A stretch of DNA of 64,000 bases, taken from contig NZ_FMZS01000009.1 of the NCBI RefSeq assembly GCF_900101265.1, forward strand, positions 310,001 to 374,000, read 5' to 3'. The notes beneath the pieces were generated by a model that worked only from the letters and a program-made list of their open reading frames with translations, did no database searches and was not told where the DNA came from. Below, one piece after another: positions 24,678 through 33,153 of the stretch (position 1 is its first letter; every line of letters begins with the position of its first letter). A program made the position numbers and the translations under genes. Origin of the DNA: Massilia sp. PDC64. Its GTDB lineage: Bacteria > Pseudomonadota > Gammaproteobacteria > Burkholderiales > Burkholderiaceae_D.

Positions 24678-27041
24678 TTACTTCGTTGTGCCGCGCAGGC
24701 GAAGTGCGTTGCTGATGACGGATACCGAGCTCAGACTCATTGCCAGCGCCGCAATCATCGGCGACAGCAGATGGCCGGTGAGAGGATACAGAAGGCCTGC
24801 AGCCAGAGGGATCCCGAGCGAGTTGTAGACAAATGCAAAAGCCAGGTTCTGGTGCATGTTGCGTACCGTCTCCAGCGACAGCAGTCGTGCCCGCGCAATC
24901 CCGCGCAGGTCGCCCTTGACCAGCGTGACGTGGGCCGAGTTGATGGCGACGTCGGTGCCGGTGCCCATCGCGATGCCGACATTGGCCTTGGCCAGCGCCG
25001 GGGAGTCGTTAATGCCGTCACCGGCCATCGCGACCGTCTTCCCCTGGGCCTGCAAGCGCTCCACCAATGCCAGCTTGTCCTGCGGCTTTACCTCGCCATA
25101 GACGTCCGCGATGCCGAGTTTTGCGCCGACCGATTTCGCCGTGGTGAGGCCGTCGCCGGTGGCCATCACGACCGTGATCCCGGCCGCCCTCAGTGTCGCC
25201 AGCGCTTCGGGGGTCGTCTGCTTGACCGGATCGGAGACCGCGACAAGCCCCAGGAGCCGACCGTCGGCGGCCAGGAACATGACGCTCGCGCCTTCGAGGC
25301 GCAAGCTTTCCGCCTGGGCTGCGAGCGGCGCCCAGTCGACCTTTTCGATGTCCATCAGCGCAGTATTGCCGAGGGCGATACGCTTGCCTTCGACAACTCC
25401 ACGCACGCCGATGCCACTGGACGACTCGAAGCTCTCCGGCTTGGCCAGCGCCAGGCCACGGTTGCGCGCCTTGGCGACGATCGCGTGGGCCAGCGGGTGC
25501 TCGCTGCCCTGGTCGATGCTGGCAGCAATCCGCAACACCTCCTGCTCGTTGCCACCGGGTGCGGGCGCGGCCGAATGAAACGCAGGCTTGCCCTCGGTGA
25601 GCGTGCCGGTCTTGTCGACGATGAGCGTATCGATCTTGCGCATGCCCTCGATGGCGGCCGCATCACGGAACAGGATACCCTGCGTGGCGCCGCGGCCGGT
25701 GGCGGCCATGATGGACATCGGCGTCGCCAGCCCGAGCGCGCATGGGCAGGCAATGATCAGTACCGAGACGGCATTGACGAAGCCGTACACCCAGCTTGGC
25801 TCCGGCCCGAGGAAGCCCCAGCCCAGCAGGGTCAGCAAGGCGATCGCAACCACGATCGTCACGAAATATCCGGCCACCACGTCGGCCAGGCGTTGCATGG
25901 GCGCGCGCGAGCGCTGTGCCTGGGCGACCATCTGCACGATCTGCGACAGCATGGTCTGCGCTCCCACTTTCTCCGAACGCACGATCAGGCTGCCGCTGGA
26001 ATTGATGGTGGCGCCGATCACCTTGTCGCCCGGGCGCTTAGTCACGGGCACCGGCTCGCCAGTCAGCATGGATTCATCGACCGCGCTTTCCCCTTCCAGC
26101 ACGACCCCGTCGACCGGCACCTTCTCGCCGGGACGCACGCGCAGCGCATCGCCGACGTGGACATGGGTCAGCGGGACATCTTCTTCAGTACCATCGGGAT
26201 TGATGCGACGCGCCGTCTTAGGCGCTAGGCCCAGCAAGGACTTGATCGCAGCAGACGTCTGTGACCGCGCACGCAGCTCCAGGATCTGGCCCAACAACGT
26301 CAGCGAAATGATGACCGCGGCCGCCTCGTAATACACCCCGATGCGGCCGTGCATGGCGAAGGTTTGCGGGAACAGCCCAGGGGCGATGGTCGCGACCACG
26401 CTGTAGCCATAAGCCGCAGTGACGCCTAGGCTAATCAGCGTCCACATATTGGGGCTGCGATTCCTGACCGATTGCACCCCACGCACGAAGAACGGCCACC
26501 CGGCCCACAGCACGACCGGCGTACTCAGGACGAACTCGATCCAGCTTTGCCCCGGCAGATCCGCCGCGAAGATGCGATGGCCGCCCATCGCAAGCACGGT
26601 CACGATGACGGTCAACGGCAAGGTCCACCAGAAGCGGTGTTTGAAATCCACCAGCTCCGGGTTTTCCTCGTCGTCTAGCGAGGGCATCATGGGCTCGAGC
26701 GCCATACCGCAAATCGGGCAGTTGCCGGGCTGCGTTTGACGGATCTGGGGATGCATCGGGCAGGTGTAGATGGAGCCCTCTAGCGCTGGTGGCGTGGGCT
26801 CAGGCTTGGTGCCGCTGACGTACTGCCGGGGCGCGGCCCGGAACTTGTCCATGCACTTCGTACTGCAGAAGTGATAAGTCGCGCCCTCGTACGGGATCTC
26901 CCTGGCGGGATCGGCACCGACTTTCATACCACAGACTGGATCGGTGAATGGCTTGTCACCGGTCCCGTGTGCGCCGTGACCAGATCCGTGGTCGTGATGA
27001 TGCTCGTGGCCGTCGTGATCGTGATGCGACAGGTCGTTCAT
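24678..27041 (-). CDS. Copper-exporting P1B-type ATPase with N-terminal His tail and YHS domain
   Basis: 787 aa. The N-terminus is very His-rich (HHDHDGHEHHHDHG). A YHS domain follows (about residues 31-75, DPVCGMKV...YHFCSTKC), then a heavy-metal-binding motif YTCPMHP...CPICGM (92-113). The ATPase core has CPC in IIACPCALGLATP, DKTGTLTEG, and the CopA HP motif SEHPLAHA. Exports Cu(I) from cytoplasm to periplasm, as CopA/CopF. It has no CxxC HMA domain of its own; copZ, 133 nt upstream, supplies one in the same transcript. Confidence 0.93.
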   Translation of the reverse strand: MNDLSHHDHDGHEHHHDHGSGHGAHGTGDKPFTDPVCGMKVGADPAREIPYEGATYHFCSTKCMDKFRAAPRQYVSGTKPEPTPPALEGSIYTCPMHPQIRQTQPGNCPICGMALEPMMPSLDDEENPELVDFKHRFWWTLPLTVIVTVLAMGGHRIFAADLPGQSWIEFVLSTPVVLWAGWPFFVRGVQSVRNRSPNMWTLISLGVTAAYGYSVVATIAPGLFPQTFAMHGRIGVYYEAAAVIISLTLLGQILELRARSQTSAAIKSLLGLAPKTARRINPDGTEEDVPLTHVHVGDALRVRPGEKVPVDGVVLEGESAVDESMLTGEPVPVTKRPGDKVIGATINSSGSLIVRSEKVGAQTMLSQIVQMVAQAQRSRAPMQRLADVVAGYFVTIVVAIALLTLLGWGFLGPEPSWVYGFVNAVSVLIIACPCALGLATPMSIMAATGRGATQGILFRDAAAIEGMRKIDTLIVDKTGTLTEGKPAFHSAAPAPGGNEQEVLRIAASIDQGSEHPLAHAIVAKARNRGLALAKPESFESSSGIGVRGVVEGKRIALGNTALMDIEKVDWAPLAAQAESLRLEGASVMFLAADGRLLGLVAVSDPVKQTTPEALATLRAAGITVVMATGDGLTTAKSVGAKLGIADVYGEVKPQDKLALVERLQAQGKTVAMAGDGINDSPALAKANVGIAMGTGTDVAINSAHVTLVKGDLRGIARARLLSLETVRNMHQNLAFAFVYNSLGIPLAAGLLYPLTGHLLSPMIAALAMSLSSVSVISNALRLRGTTK

Positions 27042-27174
27042 ATCGAAATCCCCTCCTGATCTCTGAATGGCAGTTCGTGTCCATTTCGCACGCCCGGCCT
27101 CCGGTCGACATGTCGCCTCGATTGGTCAAGCGCGAAGTTGGTCTGTGCCGGTACGTCTCCGGCACAGGCTTGAC

Positions 27175-27381
27175 TCAGATCGCCCCGGCTTCGCTGGCCG
27201 GATATCCGGCAGCGGAAACCGCATCGGCAACTGCAGCCGGGGCTTGTGTGCTCTCGACACGGACCAGACGATCTTTCAACAGCACCTCGACTTTTGCGTG
27301 CGGATCCAGGGCCTGCACGGCACGGGTCACCCGGGCGGCGCAACCGCCGCAAGACATCTTTTCTACCTCAAGCGTGTACAT
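27175..27381 (-). CDS. copZ: CopZ-like copper chaperone (HMA domain)
   Basis: 68 aa from ATG 27381, which has a consensus AGGAGG. A single HMA domain with the metal-binding MSCGGCAARV and tail SAAGYPASE. A cytosolic chaperone that delivers Cu(I) to the ATPase encoded next. The CueR-type promoter at 27413-27443 drives both. Confidence 0.9.
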   Translation of the reverse strand: MYTLEVEKMSCGGCAARVTRAVQALDPHAKVEVLLKDRLVRVESTQAPAAVADAVSAAGYPASEAGAI

Positions 27382-27412
27382 AGCGTACCTCCTGTTTGAC
27401 GAATCTAAGCGT

Positions 27413-27443
27413 ACTCTAGACCTTCCCACTATTGGAAGGTCAA
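27413..27443 (-). promoter_or_regulatory. CueR-type copper promoter of copZ-ATPase operon
   Basis: On the minus strand: -35 TTGACC (27443-27438), a 19-bp spacer, -10 TAGAGT (27418-27413). The spacer carries the dyad ACCTTCC-N7-GGAAGGT. The over-long 19-bp spacer and this dyad are the hallmark of MerR-family (CueR) activation by Cu(I). A matching site lies at 36634. No cueR gene is in the window. Confidence 0.9.
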
Positions 27444-27552
27444 GCCCTGTTTGCGCTAATTTCGTTGGCAAGCATTCACGCCAGCGATCCGGGAATTGCC
27501 TCCAACAGAAGAGGAAGCTACACTTGTCTTTCCATAAAGACATCTGTGGCCT

Positions 27553-28842
27553 ATGAACTCTCCATCACCCGTCCTTCCCAGCGCTGGCCTGGCCGACCTG
27601 ATTCACCAGTACAAGCAGGACGGCGAGTCGGTCTACAACACCTGGTTTATCGGCAGCGACGATCGCATGAAAGCTTTTCGATCGATCCGGCGCGGCGTGG
27701 CCGACACCGTCGATGCGATCTCAAAGGGCAGCTTCGGCAATGATTTCCGGGGTTCGCCGCTCGAGGACGTTCTGTACGCGATCACCGAGCAGAAGCAGAT
27801 GTTCGAAGGCGCCGCGCATCCTTTCTACTGGAAGCCGAAGCTGCGTATTCCTGACATCTACGAGAACGAAGCGAACCAGCGCAAGTTCGGCAGCTTCCTG
27901 TCGGCCTGCCTGAATGCTACCCGTGAAGAGCAACTGCTGACCGAGATGAGCAAACTCGCCGAAGCGAGCATCAAAGGACTTGGCCCAGCGGCCGCGACGA
28001 TTCTTTACTTTCTCCACCCTACTCTGGTGCCGCCTTTTAACACCGCGATCATCAACGGGTTCAACGCGCTGTTTGGGACCAAGCTCAAGCTGGGCTGCTG
28101 GCACAGCTACCTGGCGATGCGCGAAGCGATCGTCCAGGCCAACATTCAGCATAGGACACTTCTGTCAAAGGATCTCGGTGCGTTTGCCGGGCTCCTGTTC
28201 GAGATTGGCACGGGCCGCATCGCCACGGCCGGCAATGCCGACGCCACCCTGGCTGCGCTTCAGGAAAAGTCTGCCAAGGCAAACAAGCGCCGCCACGAAC
28301 AGGTACTGGCGGACGAGGCGGGCGCATCGGAACACACCCGCATGCAGCATCTGCTGATCCGCCTTGGCCGCGCACTGAAGTATCGCGTTCACGTCGCTCG
28401 TAACGACCGGCACCGTTCTTTTGCGGGCGAGGCTTTCGCCCTGGCGACGACCGACAAGCTGCCAGACATCGGCGCCCAGGATGAAGTCATGAATACGATC
28501 GGACTGATCGACGTGCTGTGGCTGAGCGAAGACGGCAAGCACATCGTTTGCGCCTTCGAAATCGAAAAGAGCACGTCGATCTATTCGGGCATCCTGAGGA
28601 TGAAGGACCTGGCGCAGTCCTTGCCGGAACAGGCGTGCCATTACTTCATCGTGGCACCGGATAGCCGCGAACAGGAAGTGATCGCCCAGCTCAGCCGCCC
28701 TTCTTTCAAACAGGAAGCTGGCGATGTGCCTGTCTTGTACATCCCGTTCGGCCTGCTCGACCAACACTGTGAAGCCCTCTGCATGTTTGGCAGCGACTTG
28801 CACGTCTTGCGGAAGATTGCGCGAGGCCGGGCTCCCGCCTGA
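27553..28842 (+). CDS. Predicted PD-(D/E)XK nuclease-like protein with HhH-like domain
   Basis: 429 aa, not assigned to a named family. Residues about 139-165 (IKGLGPAAATILYFLHP, then PPFN) resemble a helix-hairpin-helix DNA-binding unit. The C-terminal half looks like a PD-(D/E)XK core: an E...MQHLLIRLGRALKYRV helix and strand (260-280), Asp320 in GLIDVLW, then Glu336-x-Glu338-Lys339 in AFEIEKSTSIYSG. It could be a restriction-type or repair endonuclease. It stands alone in the copper region, divergent from copZ, with weak translation signals. Function is inference. Confidence 0.6.
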   Translation: MNSPSPVLPSAGLADLIHQYKQDGESVYNTWFIGSDDRMKAFRSIRRGVADTVDAISKGSFGNDFRGSPLEDVLYAITEQKQMFEGAAHPFYWKPKLRIPDIYENEANQRKFGSFLSACLNATREEQLLTEMSKLAEASIKGLGPAAATILYFLHPTLVPPFNTAIINGFNALFGTKLKLGCWHSYLAMREAIVQANIQHRTLLSKDLGAFAGLLFEIGTGRIATAGNADATLAALQEKSAKANKRRHEQVLADEAGASEHTRMQHLLIRLGRALKYRVHVARNDRHRSFAGEAFALATTDKLPDIGAQDEVMNTIGLIDVLWLSEDGKHIVCAFEIEKSTSIYSGILRMKDLAQSLPEQACHYFIVAPDSREQEVIAQLSRPSFKQEAGDVPVLYIPFGLLDQHCEALCMFGSDLHVLRKIARGRAPA

Positions 28843-28884
28843 CACACGAGGACGTTCGCGATCAAGTCGATCGCTCCGCAATAG

Positions 28885-29297
28885 TGCTGCCGAGGCGGTA
28901 CGTCCTCGTAGGCCGCGGCGCCACAACAGCAGGTACACCACCGGCACTACGAACATTGAAAGCAGCGGCGCCGTAATCATCCGCCCACCATCGGCGCCGC
29001 GATGCGCTGCGTGATCGCCGACCGTGTCCCGGAACCGATCATTGCCGGCACCAGACCGGCGACGATCACGGCGACCGTCATCGCGTTCGGCCTCACGCGC
29101 AGGACAGCGCCCTCGCGGATCGCATCGACCAAGTCGGCCTCGCTGGATTTGCCGGCAGCGAGCCGGACTTCCCAGGCATGCTCCAGGTACAGCAGTATGA
29201 TCACGCCAAACTCGGCCGAAACCCCGGCCAGCGCAAACGGCAGGGTCGCCATGATCAATGCAGCCTCGTCGAACCGGCCGAAGGTAAGATAGGGGTG
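28885..29297 (-). pseudogene. cusA: Decayed 3' fragment of a second cusA
   Basis: Minus-strand remnant of a copper RND pump C-terminus: RFDEAALIMATLPFALAG, then AEFGVIILLYLEHAWEVR, then SEADLVDAIREGAVLRVRP. Compared with the intact cusA at 29971 it lacks exactly 25 codons (75 bp) between two copies of a GCCGGCCAGnGC microhomology. It also has lost 1 nt near 28979, which shifts the frame before TAPLLSMFVVPVVYLLLW. The 5' nine-tenths of the gene are absent. Confidence 0.85.
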
Positions 29298-29450
29298 GAT
29301 AGGGAAAACGGGAACAATTGGGCGCTGAGCGCATTACCTCGCGATGAAGTAGATGAGCGATTTCCACGGACTTGCTCGACCTCCTCGTTGTGATCTGGCT
29401 ATGCGCGACGGACGATGCCGCATATGATTCATCCGTCGTGCCTGCAGCGC
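29298..29450. other. Short interval between cusA remnant and cusF-like gene
   Basis: About 150 bp with no gene or clear terminator. It is the end of the cusCBAF transcript and the break point of the truncated cusA copy. Confidence 0.35.
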
Positions 29451-29897
29451 TTACTTCACGGCCGTGATGACGTAGTTGCCGTCTTGCTGCACGATCTCGA
29501 CGTCGACTTTCTTGCCGACCGAAAGCTTGTCGAACAGGGCCTTGTCCTTGACCGTAAAGCCCATCGTCATGGCCGGCCAGTTCAGGCTCTTGACCGGACC
29601 ATGCGCGAGCGTCACAGTCCCCGCAGCCGGGTCGACGGATTTCACCGTGCCGACGGCCTCATGGCGGGCCGCTTTGCTCCCCTTGTTCGCCTGGTGCATG
29701 TCCATGCCCTTCATCATGTCCTGACACGACTTGGCATCCATGTTCTTCATGTCCATGCCCTGCATGTTCATGCCTTTCATCATGTCCTGGCACGAAGTCG
29801 CGTTCATGCCGGTTTGATTCGGCTGCGCCTGCGCAGCGCCCAAGCCAGACACGGCAAGGGCGAGCATCGTGGCGATCGTGATGTGATGTTTCATCAT
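29451..29897 (-). CDS. cusF: CusF-like copper chaperone with duplicated Cys/Met motif
   Basis: 148 aa from the ATG at 29897, the better start because AAAGGA lies just upstream; 29909 is an alternative. After the signal peptide come two copies of SCQDMMKGM separated by MNMQGMDMKNMD, a soft-metal-binding extension. A CusF domain follows (VGTVKSVDPAAGTVTLAHGPV, LNWPAMTMGF) with the Trp/Met/Met Cu(I) site. It is the last gene of the cusCBA operon and delivers periplasmic Cu(I)/Ag(I) to the pump. Confidence 0.88.
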   Translation of the reverse strand: MMKHHITIATMLALAVSGLGAAQAQPNQTGMNATSCQDMMKGMNMQGMDMKNMDAKSCQDMMKGMDMHQANKGSKAARHEAVGTVKSVDPAAGTVTLAHGPVKSLNWPAMTMGFTVKDKALFDKLSVGKKVDVEIVQQDGNYVITAVK

Positions 29898-29970
29898 ATT
29901 TCCTTTCATATCTCAGTTGAGGTGGGGGTATTCAGAGGCGCTGAGGCGCTGACGCCGCATGCCTGCCGTG

Positions 29971-32900
29971 CTATTTCGCATGAATAGTTCGCTCCCCGGT
30001 TGCGGGTACCCGGCGCAGCGCGTGCATGCGCCGCACTTGGCGGCGACGCAGCAGCAGAAAGGCCGCGGGCACGACGAACATCGACAGCAGCGGCGCCGTC
30101 ACCATGCCGCCGACCATTGGCGCAGCGATGCGCTGCATGACTTCGGAACCGGTCCCGGCGCCGATCATGATCGGCACGAGACCCGTGACGATGACTGCGA
30201 CCGTCATCGCCTTCGGCCGCACGCGCAGGACGGCGCCTTCGCGGATCGCGTCGACCAGGTCGGCTTCGCTGTCGCGCCCGGCCCCGACGCGTGCCTCCCA
30301 GGCTTGCTTCAGGTACAGCAGCATGATCACGCCGAATTCGGCCGCCACGCCGGCCAGCGCAATGAAGCCGACGCCGCTTGGCACCGACAGGTTGTGCCCG
30401 AGGAGCCACAGCAGCCACACGCCGCCGGCCAGAGCGAACGGCAGGGTGGCCATGATGAGGGCGGCTTCGTCGAAGCGCTCGAAAGTGAAATAGAGCAGTA
30501 CGAAGATGATCGCCAGCGTGACCGGGACCACGACCTTCAGCTTCGCCGTCGCGCGCTCCAGGTACTCGAACTGGCCAGACCACGATACCGAATAGCCAGG
30601 CGGCAGCTTGACTTCGCTGGCGACGACCTGCTGCATATCGCGCACTGCGGAGCTGAGGTCCCGGCCGCGAATGTCGACGTAGACCCAGCCCGACAGGCGC
30701 GCGTTCTCGCTCTTCAGCATGGGCGGTCCATCCTCGATGCGGATTGCCGCTACATCCCCAAGCCGGATCTGCGCGCCACGTTCGGTTAGGACGGGCAGCT
30801 CGCGCAGCTTCTCGACCGAGTCGCGCACCTCGCGCGGGTATCGGATGCTGATCGGAAAACGCTGCAGCCCCTCGACCGTCTCGCCGATGTTGTCGCCGCC
30901 AATCGCGGCCGACACGACGCTTTGCACGTCGGCGATGTTCAGGCCGTAGCGCGCGGCGGTCTCCCGGTCGATCTTCACGTCGACGTAGCGCCCGCCGTTC
31001 AGGCGCTCGGCCAGTGCCGATGACACGCCTGGCACTTTTTTCACGGCACGCTCGATGTCACCGGTGATGCGGTCGATGACCTTCAAATCGGTGCCGGCGA
31101 CCTTGACGCCGACCGGACTCTTGATGCCGGTGGCAAGCATGTCGATGCGGTTGCGGATGGGCGGAACCCAGACATTCGACAGGCCTGGGACCTTGACGAT
31201 GCGGTCCAGTTCCTCGACCAGCTTGTCAGGCGTCATCCCGGCGCGCCATTGGTCGCGCGGCTTGAACTGGATCGTGGTCTCAAACATTTCCAGCGGCGCC
31301 GGATCGGTGGCCGATTCCGCGCGGCCGGCCTTGCCGAATACGCTCTGCACTTCGGGAACGGTCTTGATCAGGCGATCGGTCTGCTGCAAGAGTTCGGCCG
31401 CCTTGCCGATCCCGAGACCTGGCAGGGCCGAGGGCATGTACAGCAGGTCGCCTTCGTCGAGCGCCGGCATGAACTCGCCGCCCAGGCGCGACAGCGGCCA
31501 GACAGTCGCGGCGGCGATCAGGCCCGCGACAACGAGGACGGTCTTCGGACGTCGCAAGACGCGTTCGAGCAGCGGGCGATAAAGCCGGATCAGGCCGCGG
31601 TTGAGCGGATTGCTCTGCTCGTCCGGGATGCGGCCGCGGATCAGGTAGCCCATCAACACCGGAATCAGCGTCACTGCCAGGCCTGCGGCAGCGGCCATCG
31701 CATACGTCTTGGTGAACGCCAGCGGCGCGAACAGCTTGCCTTCCTGCGCTTCGAGCGTGAACACCGGCACAAACGACAGCACGATGATCAGCAGCGAGAA
31801 GAACAAGGCTGGACCGACTTCGGCGGCCGCATCGCCGATCACATGCCAGTGGTCGTCGCCGGCGAGCTTTTTGCCGGGATGGGCATGGTTCCACGCTTCG
31901 ATATGCTTGTGCGCATTCTCGATCATGACCACGGCCGCATCGACCATTGCGCCGATCGCGATCGCAATCCCGCCGAGCGACATGATGTTCGCATTCACGC
32001 CCTGGTAGTACATGACGAGGTAGGACGCGAGGATGCCGATCGGCAGTGACACGATCGCCACCAGCGCCGACCGCATGTGGAACAGGAAGATCGCGCAGAC
32101 CAGTGCGACGACGATGAATTCCTCGATCAGCTTGTGTTCGAGGTTGGCGACGGCACGCTTGATGAGGCTCGACCGGTCATAGGTCGGCACGATCTCGACA
32201 CCCGGCGGCAGGCTCGACTTGAGCTTCTCGAGCTTGGCCTTGACCGCGTCGATCGTCTCGAGCGCGTTTTTTCCGGAGCGCATGACGATCACGCCACCCG
32301 CCACTTCGCCTTCGCCATTCAGTTCCGCGATGCCACGTCGCATCTCCGGGCCGATCTGGATTCGGGCGACGTCACCGAGCCGTACCGGCACGCCAGCCTC
32401 GCTGGTCGTAAGGGGAATCTTGCGAAAATCGTCGAGCGATTGCAGATAGCCGGACGCGCGCACCATGTATTCGGCTTCGCCCAGTTCCAGTACCGAGCCA
32501 CCGGTCTCCTGGTTCGCCTTCTGTACGGCGTCGATGATTCTGGCGTGCGAAATATTAAAGGCGCGCATCTTTTCAGGATCAAGCTGGATCTGGTACTGCT
32601 TGACCATGCCGCCGATGCTGGCGACTTCAGACACGTTCGGCACCGTCTTCAGTTCGTATTTGAGGAACCAGTCCTGCAGCGCGCGCAACTGCGACAGGTC
32701 GAGCTTGCCGCTCTTGTCAACGAGTGCGTATTCGTACACCCAGCCTACCCCGGTGGCGTCCGGCCCGAGCGATGGTTTCGCTTGCGGCGGCAGGCGCGAC
32801 TGCACCTGGTTGAGGTATTCGAGCACCCGCGAACGTGCCCAGTAGGGATCGGTGCCGTCGTCGAACAGAATGTAGACGAACGAGTCGCCGAAAAAGGAAT

Positions 32901-33153
32901 AGCCGCGTACCGTCTTCGCGCCCGGCACGGACAGCATGGTCGTCGTCAGGGGATACGTGACCTGGTTCTCGACGATCTGTGGCGCCTGGCCCGGGTAGGT
33001 GGTGCGGATGATCACCTGTGTATCCGACAAGTCGGGGATGGCGTCGAGCGGCGTCCTCGACAAAGCCCACACGCCCCACGCTGTCAGGCCGACAGTGGCC
33101 AGCAAGACCAGGAAACGGTTGACGATGGACCAGCGGATCAGTTTGGCGATCAT
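29971..33153 (-). CDS. cusA: CusA, copper/silver RND efflux pump
   Basis: 1060 aa inner-membrane RND transporter. The fourth-helix signature AIGAMVDAAVVMIEN is that of the Cu(I)/Ag(I) subgroup (HME4), as opposed to the DFGxxxDGA type of the two CzcA pumps at 45331 and 52326. Proton-driven trimer that exports Cu(I) through CusB and CusC. Its start overlaps the cusB stop by 4 nt. Confidence 0.96.
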   Translation of the reverse strand: MIAKLIRWSIVNRFLVLLATVGLTAWGVWALSRTPLDAIPDLSDTQVIIRTTYPGQAPQIVENQVTYPLTTTMLSVPGAKTVRGYSFFGDSFVYILFDDGTDPYWARSRVLEYLNQVQSRLPPQAKPSLGPDATGVGWVYEYALVDKSGKLDLSQLRALQDWFLKYELKTVPNVSEVASIGGMVKQYQIQLDPEKMRAFNISHARIIDAVQKANQETGGSVLELGEAEYMVRASGYLQSLDDFRKIPLTTSEAGVPVRLGDVARIQIGPEMRRGIAELNGEGEVAGGVIVMRSGKNALETIDAVKAKLEKLKSSLPPGVEIVPTYDRSSLIKRAVANLEHKLIEEFIVVALVCAIFLFHMRSALVAIVSLPIGILASYLVMYYQGVNANIMSLGGIAIAIGAMVDAAVVMIENAHKHIEAWNHAHPGKKLAGDDHWHVIGDAAAEVGPALFFSLLIIVLSFVPVFTLEAQEGKLFAPLAFTKTYAMAAAAGLAVTLIPVLMGYLIRGRIPDEQSNPLNRGLIRLYRPLLERVLRRPKTVLVVAGLIAAATVWPLSRLGGEFMPALDEGDLLYMPSALPGLGIGKAAELLQQTDRLIKTVPEVQSVFGKAGRAESATDPAPLEMFETTIQFKPRDQWRAGMTPDKLVEELDRIVKVPGLSNVWVPPIRNRIDMLATGIKSPVGVKVAGTDLKVIDRITGDIERAVKKVPGVSSALAERLNGGRYVDVKIDRETAARYGLNIADVQSVVSAAIGGDNIGETVEGLQRFPISIRYPREVRDSVEKLRELPVLTERGAQIRLGDVAAIRIEDGPPMLKSENARLSGWVYVDIRGRDLSSAVRDMQQVVASEVKLPPGYSVSWSGQFEYLERATAKLKVVVPVTLAIIFVLLYFTFERFDEAALIMATLPFALAGGVWLLWLLGHNLSVPSGVGFIALAGVAAEFGVIMLLYLKQAWEARVGAGRDSEADLVDAIREGAVLRVRPKAMTVAVIVTGLVPIMIGAGTGSEVMQRIAAPMVGGMVTAPLLSMFVVPAAFLLLRRRQVRRMHALRRVPATGERTIHAK

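Noticed and set aside
28165..29367. 400-codon minus-strand open frame
   Set aside because: Fuses the frameshifted part of the cusA remnant with antisense of the nuclease-like gene. Only the short cusA segment is meaningful.
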